A DNA stretch of 64,000 nucleotides from Zoogloea oleivorans (GCF_008107625.1 NZ_SDKK01000015.1:62001-126000), one strand, 5' to 3'. Counted from the stretch's first letter, positions 28,202 through 39,200 are shown. Notes: generated from the letters alone by a model not told the origin. Numbers and translations: made by a program.

Positions 28202-29347
28202 ATGGGACCACTCCACGGCATCAGGATCGTTGAATTCGCCGCCCTCGGCCCGGCCCCGATGAGCTGCATGATCCTCGCCGACCTGGGCGCCGAGGTCGTG
28301 CGCATCGAGCGCAAGCTGCCGGCGGGCGCCAAGCCGGCATCCGAACTCTTCGACCCGAAGATCGACATCCTCAACCGCAGCCGGCGGGTCGTCAGCCTCG
28401 ACCTGAAGAAGCCCGAAGGCCTCGCCGCCGCCAAACAACTGGCAGCCAGCGCCGACGTGCTGATCGAAGGCTTCCGGCCCGGCGTGATGGAACGCCTCGG
28501 CCTCGGCCCGGACGATTGCCTCGCCGCCAACCCGCGTCTCGTCTACGGCCGCATGACCGGCTGGGGCCAGACCGGACCGCTGGCCAACGCCGCTGGCCAC
28601 GACATCAACTACCTGTCCCTGTCCGGCGCACTGCACGCCATCGGCGAGCCCGGCGGCAAGCCGGTGGTGCCGCTCAACCTGGTTGCCGACTGTGGCGGTG
28701 GCGCCATGCTGCTGGTGGTCGGCGTCCTCGCCGCAGCCCTCGAAGCACGCAGCTCCGGCAAGGGCCAGGTGGTCGATGCCGCCATGACCGACGGCTCGGC
28801 CCTGCTGATGACCATGATGTACACCCTCAAGGCCATGGGCAACTGGACGCAGGAACGCGGCAGCAACCTGCTCGATGGCGGCGCCCACTTCTACGACACC
28901 TACCGCTGTGCCGACGGCAAGTACATTTCCATCGGCCCCATCGAACCCCAGTTCTACACCCTGTTCCTGCAAAAGACCGGCATCACCGACCCGGACTTCA
29001 AGCAGCAGTGGGAGCGCACCCGCTGGCCCGAGCTGAAGACCCGCCTCGCCGCCCACCTCGAAACCCGCACACGCGACGAATGGTGTGCGCTGCTGGAAGG
29101 CAGCGACGCCTGCGTGGCGCCGGTGCTCGACATGGACGAAGCGCCCGAACACCCGCACAATCAGGCCCGCGGCACGTTCATCGAAGTCGGCGGAGTCATC
29201 CAGCCGGCCCCGGCACCCCGCTTCAGCCGCAGTATTCCCGCGCAACCGCGTCCGCCCGTAGTCGGTGCCACGGGCGCAGACGTGCTTTCCGACTGGGGTT
29301 TTGCCCCGGACGAGATCGACGCGTTGCGCATGGCGGGGGCAATCTGA
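28202..29347 (+). CDS. CaiB/BaiF CoA-transferase family III; alpha-methylacyl-CoA racemase-like
   Basis: This 381-residue protein starts [29 protein letters not shown] (first part), the standard opening of the racemase branch, and has the [12 protein letters not shown] segment characteristic of AMACR rather than true CoA-transferases. AMACR epimerises the 2-methyl centre so that branched acyl-CoAs can enter beta-oxidation. Context with a dehydrogenase, hydratase and thiolase supports that. The catalytic residues were not mapped beyond these motifs. Confidence 0.88.
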   Translation: MGPLHGIRIVEFAALGPAPMSCMILADLGAEVVRIERKLPAGAKPASELFDPKIDILNRSRRVVSLDLKKPEGLAAAKQLAASADVLIEGFRPGVMERLGLGPDDCLAANPRLVYGRMTGWGQTGPLANAAGHDINYLSLSGALHAIGEPGGKPVVPLNLVADCGGGAMLLVVGVLAAALEARSSGKGQVVDAAMTDGSALLMTMMYTLKAMGNWTQERGSNLLDGGAHFYDTYRCADGKYISIGPIEPQFYTLFLQKTGITDPDFKQQWERTRWPELKTRLAAHLETRTRDEWCALLEGSDACVAPVLDMDEAPEHPHNQARGTFIEVGGVIQPAPAPRFSRSIPAQPRPPVVGATGADVLSDWGFAPDEIDALRMAGAI

Positions 29348-29371
29348 TAACAGCAGCAACAGGAGAACAAA

Positions 29372-30148
29372 TTGGACTATCAGAACATCATCGTCGAAAC
29401 CCGCGGCAAGGTCGGCCTCATCACCCTCAACCGCCCCAAGGCCCTCAACGCCCTCAACGACGCCCTCGTCGATGAGCTGGTCGTGGCCCTCAACGGCTTT
29501 GAAGCCGACGAAGCCATTGGCTGCATCGTCATCACCGGCTCCGACAAGGCCTTCGCCGCCGGCGCCGACATCGGCATGATGGCCACCTACGACTACATGG
29601 ACGTCTACAAGGGCGACTACATCACCCGCAACTGGGAGCGCGTCAAAACCTGTCGCAAGCCGGTGATCGCCGCAGTGGCCGGCTTCGCCCTCGGCGGCGG
29701 CTGCGAGCTGGCGATGAGCTGCGACATGATCTACGCCGCCGATACCGCCAAGTTCGGCCAGCCCGAAGTGAAGCTCGGCATCCTGCCCGGTGCCGGCGGC
29801 ACCCAGCGTCTGCCCCGCGCCGTCGGCAAGGCCAAGGCCATGGACCTGTGCCTCACCGCCCGCATGATGGACGCCACCGAAGCCGAACGCGCCGGCCTCG
29901 TTGCCCGCATCATCCCGGCCGAGCAACTGCTCGAAGAAACCCTCAAGGCCGCCACCGCCATCGCCGGCTACTCGCTGCCGGTGGTCATGATGATCAAGGA
30001 ATCGGTGAACCGCTCCTTCGAAAGCAGCCTCAACGAAGGCCTGCTCTTCGAACGTCGCGTCTTCCACTCGGCCTTCGCCCTCGAAGACCAGAAGGAAGGC
30101 ATGGCCGCCTTCGTCGAAAAGCGCAAGGCCCAGTTCAAGAACAAGTAA
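29372..30148 (+). CDS. Enoyl-CoA hydratase
   Basis: A 258-residue crotonase-fold protein: [11 protein letters not shown] and [16 protein letters not shown] supply the oxyanion hole, and PGAGGTQRL supplies the second catalytic region. Translation likely starts at TTG 29372 behind AGGAG. It is the last gene of the operon and is followed by an intrinsic terminator. Its final 300 bases recur, nearly identical, at 33879-34179. Confidence 0.95.
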   Translation: MDYQNIIVETRGKVGLITLNRPKALNALNDALVDELVVALNGFEADEAIGCIVITGSDKAFAAGADIGMMATYDYMDVYKGDYITRNWERVKTCRKPVIAAVAGFALGGGCELAMSCDMIYAADTAKFGQPEVKLGILPGAGGTQRLPRAVGKAKAMDLCLTARMMDATEAERAGLVARIIPAEQLLEETLKAATAIAGYSLPVVMMIKESVNRSFESSLNEGLLFERRVFHSAFALEDQKEGMAAFVEKRKAQFKNK

Positions 30149-30174
30149 GCGTCGTTCAGGAACACGGAGGTGCG

Positions 30175-30195
30175 AGGGGCTACGGCCCCTTTTTA
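30175..30195 (+). terminator. Intrinsic terminator of the acyl-CoA operon
   Basis: A 6-bp AGGGGC/GCCCCT stem with a TACG tetraloop is followed directly by TTTT. Confidence 0.75.
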
Positions 30196-30211
30196 ATTCA
30201 CCCCAATCGTC

Positions 30212-30715
30212 CTAATAGCAGACGGCTCGCTGCACCCACTCTTCACTTGAATTACAAGTCATCATTGTCGTGCAATAGCGGCCAGTTTTCGGGAAGTAGT
30301 TATAGCTCTTCTCTCTCCCATTAGCGCAGCGCACAACGATCGCCTTGTTTTCGTCCTTAAGCAGCCAGAATTCCTTGATCCGCTCAATAGACCCCGATTT
30401 TTCCGGCTCCGCTGAAGTTCTAGAGCTCGCATCTGCCCTCTTGCCGCCGCCTTTGGTCGTTGATGAAGAGCTTTCAGATGCATGAGAAGTACCACTACTC
30501 GACGTCATTAAACGTCGCAGATCCTCAACCCGCCCTTTGTCGACCTCTGAAAATCGGGTGATGAAATTCGCGCCTTCATCTGCCAAACCCGGAACTATCG
30601 CACTGCGCGATAGCCCGGCACCGGGACGCTGGAGATCGCTGAAATTGATGTCCTCTGCTAATGCCGGCAGTGCAGCCAAGCCCAGCACCACGCACCACAC
30701 CAGACGCCCGATCAT
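30212..30715 (-). CDS. Exported protein of unknown function
   Basis: A 167-residue protein with a cleavable signal (ALPALA-EDI). A serine-rich low-complexity stretch occupies about residues 70-105, and the C-terminal part has four cysteines in a VVRCANGREKSYNYFP...YCTTMMTC pattern suggestive of disulfides. No family was recognised. Its start overlaps the stop of the upstream gene (ATGA), so it is the last member of a three-gene export operon with the OmpA lipoprotein. Confidence 0.65.
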   Translation of the reverse strand: MIGRLVWCVVLGLAALPALAEDINFSDLQRPGAGLSRSAIVPGLADEGANFITRFSEVDKGRVEDLRRLMTSSSGTSHASESSSSTTKGGGKRADASSRTSAEPEKSGSIERIKEFWLLKDENKAIVVRCANGREKSYNYFPKTGRYCTTMMTCNSSEEWVQRAVCY

Positions 30716-32025
30716 TTCAGCAACTCCATGCTCTTGAAACCGAGCGTAGCGCGCCCGTCTCCATCGGCCCAGTAGGCCGTGTAGCCGCCTGCCGAACCGC
30801 GTTGAAAGAAGGCCACTTGAACCTGCCCGAAATTCACCGGCACGGTAGCCGTGTAATCGGGTGGACTCAGTGTCACCGTCACCTGCCCGGTGCGCACGTC
30901 GTCGGCACGCTTGTCGAAGTTGCCCAGCCAGTTCGACGCCTGCAGGCCATGACGAGGCAGCAGCAGCTCGGTGGAGAGGGTCACCCGGTAAGTACCCAAA
31001 CGCAGGCGAATCGGCGTTCCGCTTTGCCTGGCACGCACCGTCACCGTACCGCTGACCGCACGCTGGGCGGTGAAGTTGTAGCGGCACAACATCCAGCAGC
31101 GGCCCTCACCCGACGTGGTTTGCCCCGGGTTGAGGCGGAAATCCATGTCCAGCAGACGGCTCTTGTCCACCAGCGTGGCCACCGCCAAGTTTTCCATCAT
31201 TGCCCGGTGCTCGTCGCTGCGCATGAGCTTCTGCGCGGCCCGTGCATCGGCCGGATCCTTGATCAGCAGATAGGCGTGGTAATAGCCCTCGAAAGTGTTC
31301 TGCGCGCGCATCTTGTTGATCAGCGCGAGGAAGACCTTCGGCGCCTTGTTGTCCGGGTCACGACGGGCAAACTCAACCAGAAAGTCCTTCATCTGCTCCG
31401 GCGTCGCATCCGCCGCCATCGCCGTCTTTGCTGACGCGTCGTAACGCTCGCGAAACCGCGGATCGATGCGGTCGAAATAACTCGACGGCTTGCCGTCCCA
31501 GCCAAGGTAGATCAGCGCATGCGACTGCAGATCGTCGATGGGCGGCATCAGCAGGTAGAAAGTATCCCCCGGCTGCACGACGAGGGCCGAACCGCCGCGC
31601 TTGTCCCGCAATTCGGTCACGCCTTCATACCCCAGCGGCTGATGCTGAAAGCCCACCTTGTCGCGCAGGCGCAGGCTCGAATACGAAATGATCGCGCTTT
31701 CCGGACGGCCCTTGCGATGCAACCCGAGGATTTCGAGCAGCGTGCCCTTTTCGCCCACCCACATGCGTTCGAGCTTCAGCGCCGGATTGCTGGCATCCTC
31801 CTGAAAGGCCTCGGAAACAAGCCCCAGCTTGTGTTCCCGCGCGCTGGGGTTGTCGGCCCGGAAACGCTTGAGAATGGCCTTCGAGGTGTCGGCCTCAATC
31901 GTGTCGATGACTTCCGGTGCATCGGGGGCAGCCACTGCGCCCCCTGCGTCGGCGGCCTGGACCTGCACTGCCCAAACGGACAGCAGGCCCAGCGCCAGGC
32001 GTGTGATGGCTAGCTTCATTTCCAT
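30712..32025 (-). CDS. Exported protein of unknown function
   Basis: About 437 residues with an N-terminal signal peptide ending near VQA-ADA. The body is not recognised. A GTG at 32028 and an ATG at 32019 are alternative starts. It begins 11 bases after the OmpA-like gene and overlaps the next gene, so the three are co-translated. A cysteine pair in RCWMLCRYNF is the only obvious motif. A cell-envelope role is inferred from export and neighbours. Confidence 0.65.
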   Translation of the reverse strand: MEMKLAITRLALGLLSVWAVQVQAADAGGAVAAPDAPEVIDTIEADTSKAILKRFRADNPSAREHKLGLVSEAFQEDASNPALKLERMWVGEKGTLLEILGLHRKGRPESAIISYSSLRLRDKVGFQHQPLGYEGVTELRDKRGGSALVVQPGDTFYLLMPPIDDLQSHALIYLGWDGKPSSYFDRIDPRFRERYDASAKTAMAADATPEQMKDFLVEFARRDPDNKAPKVFLALINKMRAQNTFEGYYHAYLLIKDPADARAAQKLMRSDEHRAMMENLAVATLVDKSRLLDMDFRLNPGQTTSGEGRCWMLCRYNFTAQRAVSGTVTVRARQSGTPIRLRLGTYRVTLSTELLLPRHGLQASNWLGNFDKRADDVRTGQVTVTLSPPDYTATVPVNFGQVQVAFFQRGSAGGYTAYWADGDGRATLGFKSMELLK

Positions 32026-32036
32026 CACGCACCAGC

Positions 32037-32645
32037 TCAGTTCTTGGAATCGGAACCGAACACCTTGTTCATCACTTCCCCGGCACTCTTGAGAAACTCG
32101 CCCAGCCCTTCGGACAAGCGATCGCCCAGGGAGGTGCCGCCGATGTTCTCCACCGATTCGCCCAGCACCACGATGTTGGTGCGGCGGTTGGCCTGACGCC
32201 CCTCGGCCGTGTTGTTGTCGCCCACCGGTTTATTCATGCCAAAACCCGTCGCGGTGATCCGGGTGGTCGCCACGCCCTTGGCCACCAGCGCCTGCTTCAC
32301 CGAAGCCGCACGACGCTCGGACAGGGTCTGGTTCAGGTTGGCCGCCCCCACGTTGTCGGTGTAACCCTCGATGGCCACGTTGGCCTTGGTCTTTTCCTTC
32401 AGGATCTTGGCAACCCGCTCGATAAAGACCTGCCCCTCCTGCTTGACGTCCGACTTGCCCGTATCAAACAGGATGCGGTCGTCCGAAGTGATCTGCGCAC
32501 CACGAGTGGTCTGCGTCACCTTGACCGCATTGCGCTTGGCCGAATCCGTATCGGTGCCCTTGCCATTGCCCGGCGCGCTCGCACAACCCGCCAGAATCAG
32601 TCCGGCCACCGCAATCGCCACATACCGCCGCTTCGCATTGAACAT
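32037..32645 (-). CDS. OmpA-family peptidoglycan-binding lipoprotein
   Basis: The 202-residue protein has a lipobox (LAGC) and a C-terminal OmpA-like domain with ILFDTGKSDV at its start and GFGMNKPVGDNNTAEGRQANRR near its end, read in overlapping pieces. It would be anchored in the outer membrane and hold peptidoglycan. The start MFNAKRR follows AAGGAA. It heads the operon with two unknown exported proteins. Confidence 0.88.
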   Translation of the reverse strand: MFNAKRRYVAIAVAGLILAGCASAPGNGKGTDTDSAKRNAVKVTQTTRGAQITSDDRILFDTGKSDVKQEGQVFIERVAKILKEKTKANVAIEGYTDNVGAANLNQTLSERRAASVKQALVAKGVATTRITATGFGMNKPVGDNNTAEGRQANRRTNIVVLGESVENIGGTSLGDRLSEGLGEFLKSAGEVMNKVFGSDSKN

Positions 32646-32820
32646 TTGATATTTCCTTGTTGGTCTTGTTGTCACACCGATGGCACCGAACCGGGATGCA
32701 AGCCCGGAATAGCAGAACTCCCGATGCTTTCATATCGGAAACAAATTGTCATTATTGATATCAGCTAGGCACGAAATCTTGTCACGCACCTGTACGATCG
32801 ACGCCACACGCCGTGCACAC

Positions 32821-32988
32821 GACTCGCCACCCCGTGAATTCGACTCACCCGAACCGGATATCGATGCGCAAGCCCGCGTAAAGAACCCGCAGCACCGCGA
32901 GTCGAATCCACACTCCTGCAAATTCAATTCGCAAGGCCGCGAGATCGACTCGCAAGCCTGCATATCGAACCCGCAAGCGCAACAATGC
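32821..32988. repeat. Degenerate 21-bp tandem repeat, eight units
   Basis: Eight consecutive 21-base units keep strict phase. In the plus frame they translate as heptapeptides DSPPREF, DSPEPDI, DAQARVK, NPQHRES, NPHSCKF, NSQGREI, DSQACIS and NPQAQQC. The only plus-strand ORF needs a TTG start at 32746 with no good ribosome-binding site, so coding is unproven. It lies in the 429-base gap between the OmpA-like gene and the gene at 33075, where little else was seen. Confidence 0.75.
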
Positions 32989-33074
32989 CATCCGCTTGCC
33001 CCAAATGCATACCATGGCGTAGTGTAGCGAACCCCGCACGTACGCAAACCGCAGAGCAACCGAAAGGAGAAGAC

Positions 33075-33446
33075 ATGGCAAGCGCCGCAAACCCCCGCAT
33101 CGCCCCGCAACAGATCGAAGCCGACATCGAAACCTATCTGGCACTCAAGGTGATCGACAACTACACCCCTCACAACGCCCGCTACGCCCTGCCGTCCGCC
33201 GCCGATGCCCTCGCCCGCCTGCGCACCGTCGAAGAAGCCGCCATCCACGCCCACAACACCCTCTCCGCCGCCCGCGACGCCCTCCTCACCGCCCAGCGCG
33301 ACTTCCACGAAATCATCCTCGGCGCCAAAAACGAAGCCCGCGCCCTATTCGGCCCCGACTCGGATCAAGTTGCATCGCTGGGGCTCAAGAAGAAGTCGGA
33401 ACGGAGCAAACCGAAGCGGGTGGTGAAGGGGGTGGCGGAGGAGTGA
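33075..33446 (+). CDS. Small alpha-helical protein of unknown function
   Basis: A 123-residue cytosolic protein with a central helical region (ALARLRTVEEAAIHAHNTLSA, read as part) and a basic tail KKKSERSKPKR. AAAGGAGAAGAC precedes the ATG. No family was recognised; phasin-like or nucleoid-associated roles are compatible with composition only. A hairpin follows it. Confidence 0.6.
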   Translation: MASAANPRIAPQQIEADIETYLALKVIDNYTPHNARYALPSAADALARLRTVEEAAIHAHNTLSAARDALLTAQRDFHEIILGAKNEARALFGPDSDQVASLGLKKKSERSKPKRVVKGVAEE

Positions 33447-33494
33447 GATCGGGTGGGTCCGCCCAGTTAAGGACGACCAAGCGCCAGGAAAGGA

Positions 33495-33523
33495 AACGGT
33501 GGCCGGAGGGGCCGCCGTTGTTA
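33495..33523 (+). terminator. Hairpin downstream of the small helical protein gene
   Basis: A 10-bp stem (AACGGTGGCC with GGCCGCCGTT, one T-G pair) and a five-base loop end at 33519, followed by GTTAG. It lacks a long T run, so termination is probable but not certain. Confidence 0.5.
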
Positions 33524-33878
33524 GCGGGAGTTCTGATGAGTTACCGCTGAGCGCTTACTAATAGCGCAATTAAAGGGCGTTATCGGCCATCGGCCAACCT
33601 TACTGACCATCCGCCTCGTACCCAATTAGAGTTAGTCCGTCAAACGAGTCACTATGAATTACTTTAGTCCGGCCAACTCCTCCTACATTCCACCGAGAAA
33701 CCGTTTGTACAGTTCGCCGTACTGGGTCGATGGAATCTCCGCCAACTTGTTGCCGTGCCGGACGAAAAATAAGCCATTGAAGCTCGATGGCTCGTCCTGC
33801 GCCCGTGGGACTTCGCTGGGCCAAAAGCAGCCCCATACATGCCAGCAGCACCGTTGACAACGGCTAGTCCGGTCTTCC
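33524..33878. other. Anomalous A+T-richer patch with no confident gene
   Basis: This 355-base stretch is visibly lower in G+C than its surroundings. On the minus strand three overlapping frames look partly protein-like, for example a 33600-33860 frame with a hydrophobic TTG-start N-terminus and another ending LAEIPSTQYGELYKRFLGGM. This suggests a decayed or frameshifted small exported gene, but no intact gene can be supported. It abuts the duplicated hydratase fragment. Confidence 0.45.
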
Positions 33879-34179
33879 GTGCCTCACCGCCCGCATGATG
33901 GACGCCACCGAAGCCGAACGTGCCGGCCTCGTCGCCCGCATCATCCCCGCCGAGCAACTGCTCGAAGAAACCCTCAAGGCCGCCACCGCCATCGCCGGCT
34001 ACTCGCTGCCGGTGGTCATGATGATCAAGGAATCGGTGAACCGCTCCTTCGAAAGCAGCCTCAACGAAGGCCTGCTCTTCGAACGTCGCGTCTTCCACTC
34101 GGCCTTCGCCCTCGAAGACCAGAAGGAAGGCATGGCCGCCTTCGTCGAGAAGCGCAAGGCCGAGTTCAAGAACCGCTGA
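33879..34179 (+). pseudogene. 5'-truncated duplicate of the enoyl-CoA hydratase gene
   Basis: This segment matches 29848-30148 with only a handful of substitutions, most at synonymous positions, and keeps the frame through to its own stop codon. The first 158 codons of the hydratase, including the oxyanion hole, are absent. The left junction is abrupt at 33879. It is best regarded as a gene remnant left by a recent duplication or recombination, unless translated from the ATG at 33895 as a 94-residue fragment. Confidence 0.88.
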
Positions 34180-34292
34180 TCGCCAGAGCGGAGGTGCGCT
34201 GCCGGAGGCGATCCCTTAAACTTCGCGACCACTTCGCGTCGGCCAGCCTGCAGGGCTGCGGCGCCGGTCATTGAGAACAAGGGATCACTCAC

Positions 34293-35198
34293 GTGCAGCG
34301 CGCCACTTCACCGGAAGACCACACCGGCACCCCGTCCAGCATCGGACGGGTCACTGCCTACATCGACGTCAGCGAAATGCGGCTCGGCGACCGGATGGCC
34401 TGCGCCTGGTTTGCCCAGCACCGCCACCGCCTTTCCGGCGAACGCTTCGCGGCGATCGACCGGCACCCCACGCTGTCGGCCGACTTCCCGCTGCCACGCT
34501 ATTTCGCCAAGACCTTTGTCGACTGGACAGAGCAACAGATCGCCCTGGCGGCGCTGCCCCAATGGCAGCAGGGCAACCTGTGGATCACCGTCACCAACGC
34601 CTTCGCCCTCGCCCCCCATGCGGGCCACTTCGAGAGCCTGCCGGAGAGCGTGACCAGCCTGGCCCTTGAACTGCGCGCCAAATCACCGCCCGGGCGCCCG
34701 CGGGTGCTGATCCACGTACTCGACGACGCCCCCTACAACCTGGCGCGGCGCTGGCGACGCAAGGATGCCAACCAGCTCGCCGAGGCGCTCCGTCGGCAGG
34801 GCTGCGAAGTGGTGCTGCTCAACCCCACCGCCGCGCAATTCATCGGCGGTTTCGAGCGGATGCTTGCCGAGATGCTCGCCGCAGACATCTTCGTCGGCGG
34901 CGACACCGGCCCGACCCACGTCTTTGCACTGCTGTGCGCCGACAAGCCGCAGGTCGCCCTCTACCCGTCGATGCTGCGCGACCAGCAGAACTTTGCCCAC
35001 GAACAGGCCAGCCTCGGGCTGCCGCTCCCGTGGAACAGCCTGCCCAAGCGTCCGGATATTCGGGTCATCGAAATGGACCGGCGGCGCTCCCTGATCTGGC
35101 GCGGCTGGCAACCGCTGATCCGGCGCACCGGCGCCTTCGACGGCCTCAAGGTAGCCCGGCAGGTCATGGACGCCCTGGCCAGCCAGCCTCAAGCCTGA
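34293..35198 (+). CDS. Glycosyltransferase family 9-like protein
   Basis: The 301-residue protein resembles heptosyltransferase-type GT9 proteins in its C-terminal half: DIFVGGDTGPTHVFALLCADKPQVALYPS matches the donor-binding block (read as DTGPTH and following). The N-terminal half is divergent. Translation begins at GTG 34293, with AAGGGA upstream. It probably acts on a lipopolysaccharide or another surface glycan at the cytosolic face of the membrane. It converges on gpmI with 23 bases between. Confidence 0.72.
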   Translation: MQRATSPEDHTGTPSSIGRVTAYIDVSEMRLGDRMACAWFAQHRHRLSGERFAAIDRHPTLSADFPLPRYFAKTFVDWTEQQIALAALPQWQQGNLWITVTNAFALAPHAGHFESLPESVTSLALELRAKSPPGRPRVLIHVLDDAPYNLARRWRRKDANQLAEALRRQGCEVVLLNPTAAQFIGGFERMLAEMLAADIFVGGDTGPTHVFALLCADKPQVALYPSMLRDQQNFAHEQASLGLPLPWNSLPKRPDIRVIEMDRRRSLIWRGWQPLIRRTGAFDGLKVARQVMDALASQPQA

Positions 35199-35221
35199 CC
35201 CAGGGCTCCCAGACACAAGAC

Positions 35222-36862
<1,641 letters not shown>

Positions 36863-36968
36863 GATCGATTCCAGAAGAAAGAATTCGGGGCCGGCGCGAC
36901 AGGAAAAACCCCGACAGCATCCGGCTGGCCCGCCATTTTCCTTCAAATCGGGGCGGTGGTCACCGCCC

Positions 36969-37719
36969 GATGCGATGCACGGAGCAATCGCCCACGCAGC
37001 GTCGCCTCAACAGACAACCATCCCGCCATCCATGGGGGTCGGACTTCAGTCCGACTCGGACACTGAACCTGTGCTGTCGGACGCTGAACCCGCGTTGTCG
37101 GACTGAAGTCCGACCCACAAAAACGCGGGCCGCGATCACTCGTCGGGCGGTTTGATCGGTCAGCGCCTGATGCGATGCACGGAGCAATCGCCCACGCAGC
37201 GTCGCCTCAACAGACAACCATCCCGCCATCCATGGGGGTCGGACTTCAGTCCGACTCGGACACTGAACCTGTGCTGTCGGACTGAAGTCCGACCCACAAA
37301 AACGCAGGCCGCGATCACTCGTCGGGCGGTTTGATCGGTCAGCGCCTGATGCGATGCACGGAGCAATCGCCCACACAGCGCCGCCTCAACAGGCAACCAT
37401 CCCGCCATCCATGTGGGTCGGACTTCAGTCCGACTCGGACGCTGAACCCGTGCTGTCGGACTGAAGTCCGACCCACAAAACACAGGCCGCGATCACTCGT
37501 CGGGCGGTTTGATCGGTCAGCGCCTGATGCGATGCACGGAGCAATCGCCCACACAGCGCCGCCTCAACAGACGACCATCCCGCCATCCATGTGGGTCGGA
37601 CTTCAGTCCGACTCGGACGCTGAACCCGTGCTGTCGGACGCTGAACCTGCGTTGTCGGACTGAAGTCCGACCCACAAAAACGCAGGCCCCGCGATCACTC
37701 GTCGGGCGGTTTGATCGGT
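36969..37719. repeat. Tandem array of four REP-containing units with copies of a gene end
   Basis: Four units of about 179-202 bases fill an 832-base gap without genes. Each contains a non-palindromic lead (GATGCGATGCACGG and onward), an opposed REP pair, and a 25-base segment identical to the last codons (IKPPDE-stop) of the minus-strand lipoprotein gene at 37695. Gene-end copies start at 37136, 37315 and 37493; the genuine one is at 37695. REP arms lie at 37034-37055, 37097-37118, 37234-37255, 37276-37297, 37413-37434, 37455-37476, 37591-37612 and 37654-37675. The first and fourth units have an extra 21-base module. Confidence 0.9.
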
Positions 37720-38144
37720 GTGGCGGGCTGTTCGGCGGGGATGAATTCGAGCTGGCCGCTCTTGCGGCTGAAGGTGCCGGCGAGCTTGCCCGGCGGCTCG
37801 TCGGGCGCGTCCTTCCAGCGCTGCAGTTCGCAGTTTTCAGTGCCGACGAGATACCAGTTCTTGCCCTGCTTGAGAGCCCACATGTAGTCGCCGGCCTCAT
37901 ACACCTCGACCTTCACGCTGCCTGCCACGCCGGGCCTGATCTCGTGGCGGCGCAGGCAGGTGGGCATGCGCGACACAACGATGGCCTGCTCCACCTCGTC
38001 GCTCCAGAACCAGCGCTGTTCCCGCAGCAGGGAGAGGGATTCATCCTTGCTGCCACCGATGAGAAAGGCAATGCCTTCGTTCTCGCAGGCAGCGAGAAAG
38101 GGCACGGCAGCGAGGATCAGCAGGGACTTGAGGTTCAGGCGCAT
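37695..38144 (-). CDS. Lipoprotein of unknown function
   Basis: A 149-residue lipoprotein (lipobox LAAC, cysteine 20) followed by a small domain rich in aromatic residues (REQRWFWSDE, DYMWALKQGKNWYLVG). No family was recognised. It begins 21 bases after pyrC on the same strand. The last six codons and stop are repeated three more times downstream within a REP array. Confidence 0.7.
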   Translation of the reverse strand: MRLNLKSLLILAAVPFLAACENEGIAFLIGGSKDESLSLLREQRWFWSDEVEQAIVVSRMPTCLRRHEIRPGVAGSVKVEVYEAGDYMWALKQGKNWYLVGTENCELQRWKDAPDEPPGKLAGTFSRKSGQLEFIPAEQPATPIKPPDE

Positions 38145-38165
38145 CGTCGGCTCACAGGTTAAGGC

Positions 38166-39200
38166 TCAGACCAGCTTCCAGTGGACCTGCTCGCCACCGC
38201 GCAGGGGCACCAGCGGATCGCCGGGCAGATAGTCGAAGCCGGCCGGCACGTCCCAGCTTTCCCTGGCCAGCGTGATGGTCTCGGTATTGCGCGGCAGGCG
38301 GTAGAAGTCGGGGCCGTTGAAGCTGGCAAAGGCTTCCAGCTTGTCCAGCGCGCCGGCCTGCTCGAAAGCTTCGGCGTACAGCTCGATGCCGGCGTGGGAG
38401 GTGTAGCAGCCGGCACAGCCGCAGGCGGCTTCCTTGGTGCTCTTGGCGTGGGGTGCCGAGTCGGTGCCGAGGAAGAACTTGTTGCTGCCGGACGTGGCCA
38501 CCCGCACCAGTGCTTCGCGGTGGGTTTCACGCTTGAGCACCGGCAGGCAGTAGTGATGCGGACGGATGCCGCCAGCGAAGATTGCGTTACGGTTGAGGAG
38601 CAGGTGGTGGGCGGTGATGGTGGCGCCCACGTTGGCCCCTGCTTCGCTCACGAATTGCGCTGCCTCGGCCGTCGTGATGTGCTCGAAGACAATGCGCAGG
38701 GCCGGGAAGCGCGCTGCAAGCGGCGCCAGTACGCGATCGATAAAGACGCGCTCGCGATCAAAGATATCAACGTCAGCATGAGTTACCTCGCCATGAACAC
38801 ACAGGGCAATGCCCTTTTCCGCCATCCGTTCGAGAACGGGATACACCTTGGCGATGTCGGTGACACCCGCATCCGAGTTGGTCGTTGCGCCGGCCGGGTA
38901 GAGCTTGGCGGCGGGAATGAAGCCGCTGGCCGCGGCCTTGTCGATCTCTTCGGGCTTGAGGGTGTCGGTGAGATACAACGTCATCAGCGGATCGAACTTG
39001 AGCCCGGCCGGCACCGCGGCCTGGATGCGCGCCCGGTAGGCGGCGGCCTGCTCGACGGTGGTCACCGGCGGACGCAGGTTGGGCATGATCAGCGCGCGGC
39101 CGAAGCGGCGGGCGGTATCGGGCACCACGGCAGCCAGGGCGGCGCCATCGCGCACGTGCAGGTGCCAGTCGTCGGGGCGGGTGAGGGTCAGGTTCGGCAT
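38166..39200 (-). CDS. pyrC: Dihydroorotase
   Basis: The 344-residue class II dihydroorotase closes carbamoyl-aspartate to dihydroorotate in pyrimidine synthesis. The zinc site is visible as [10 protein letters not shown] near residue 12, the carbamylated-lysine region as [13 protein letters not shown], and CVHGEVTH and the FLGTDSAPH block follow. Length is typical. The lipoprotein gene follows on the same strand. Confidence 0.96.
   Translation of the reverse strand: MPNLTLTRPDDWHLHVRDGAALAAVVPDTARRFGRALIMPNLRPPVTTVEQAAAYRARIQAAVPAGLKFDPLMTLYLTDTLKPEEIDKAAASGFIPAAKLYPAGATTNSDAGVTDIAKVYPVLERMAEKGIALCVHGEVTHADVDIFDRERVFIDRVLAPLAARFPALRIVFEHITTAEAAQFVSEAGANVGATITAHHLLLNRNAIFAGGIRPHHYCLPVLKRETHREALVRVATSGSNKFFLGTDSAPHAKSTKEAACGCAGCYTSHAGIELYAEAFEQAGALDKLEAFASFNGPDFYRLPRNTETITLARESWDVPAGFDYLPGDPLVPLRGGEQVHWKLV

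Noticed and set aside
28118-30067. A 649-codon minus-strand frame opposite the CaiB-family and hydratase genes
   Set aside because: It runs antisense across two recognised enzymes and a REP pair, with Gly/Ala/His-rich product and no motif.
32730-33308. A cysteine-rich minus-strand frame (192 codons) over the 21-bp repeat
   Set aside because: It overlaps the gene at 33075, which has a good ribosome-binding site, and its heptads are the complement of the plus-strand repeat. Coding on either strand is unproven.
33524-34179. Insertion sequence or integron cassette
   Set aside because: No transposase or integrase, no terminal inverted repeats and no convincing attC-like site could be found, although composition is anomalous.
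36969-37719. CRISPR array
   Set aside because: Units are 179-202 bases, the REP arms are palindromic pairs, spacers are not unique, and no cas gene is near.
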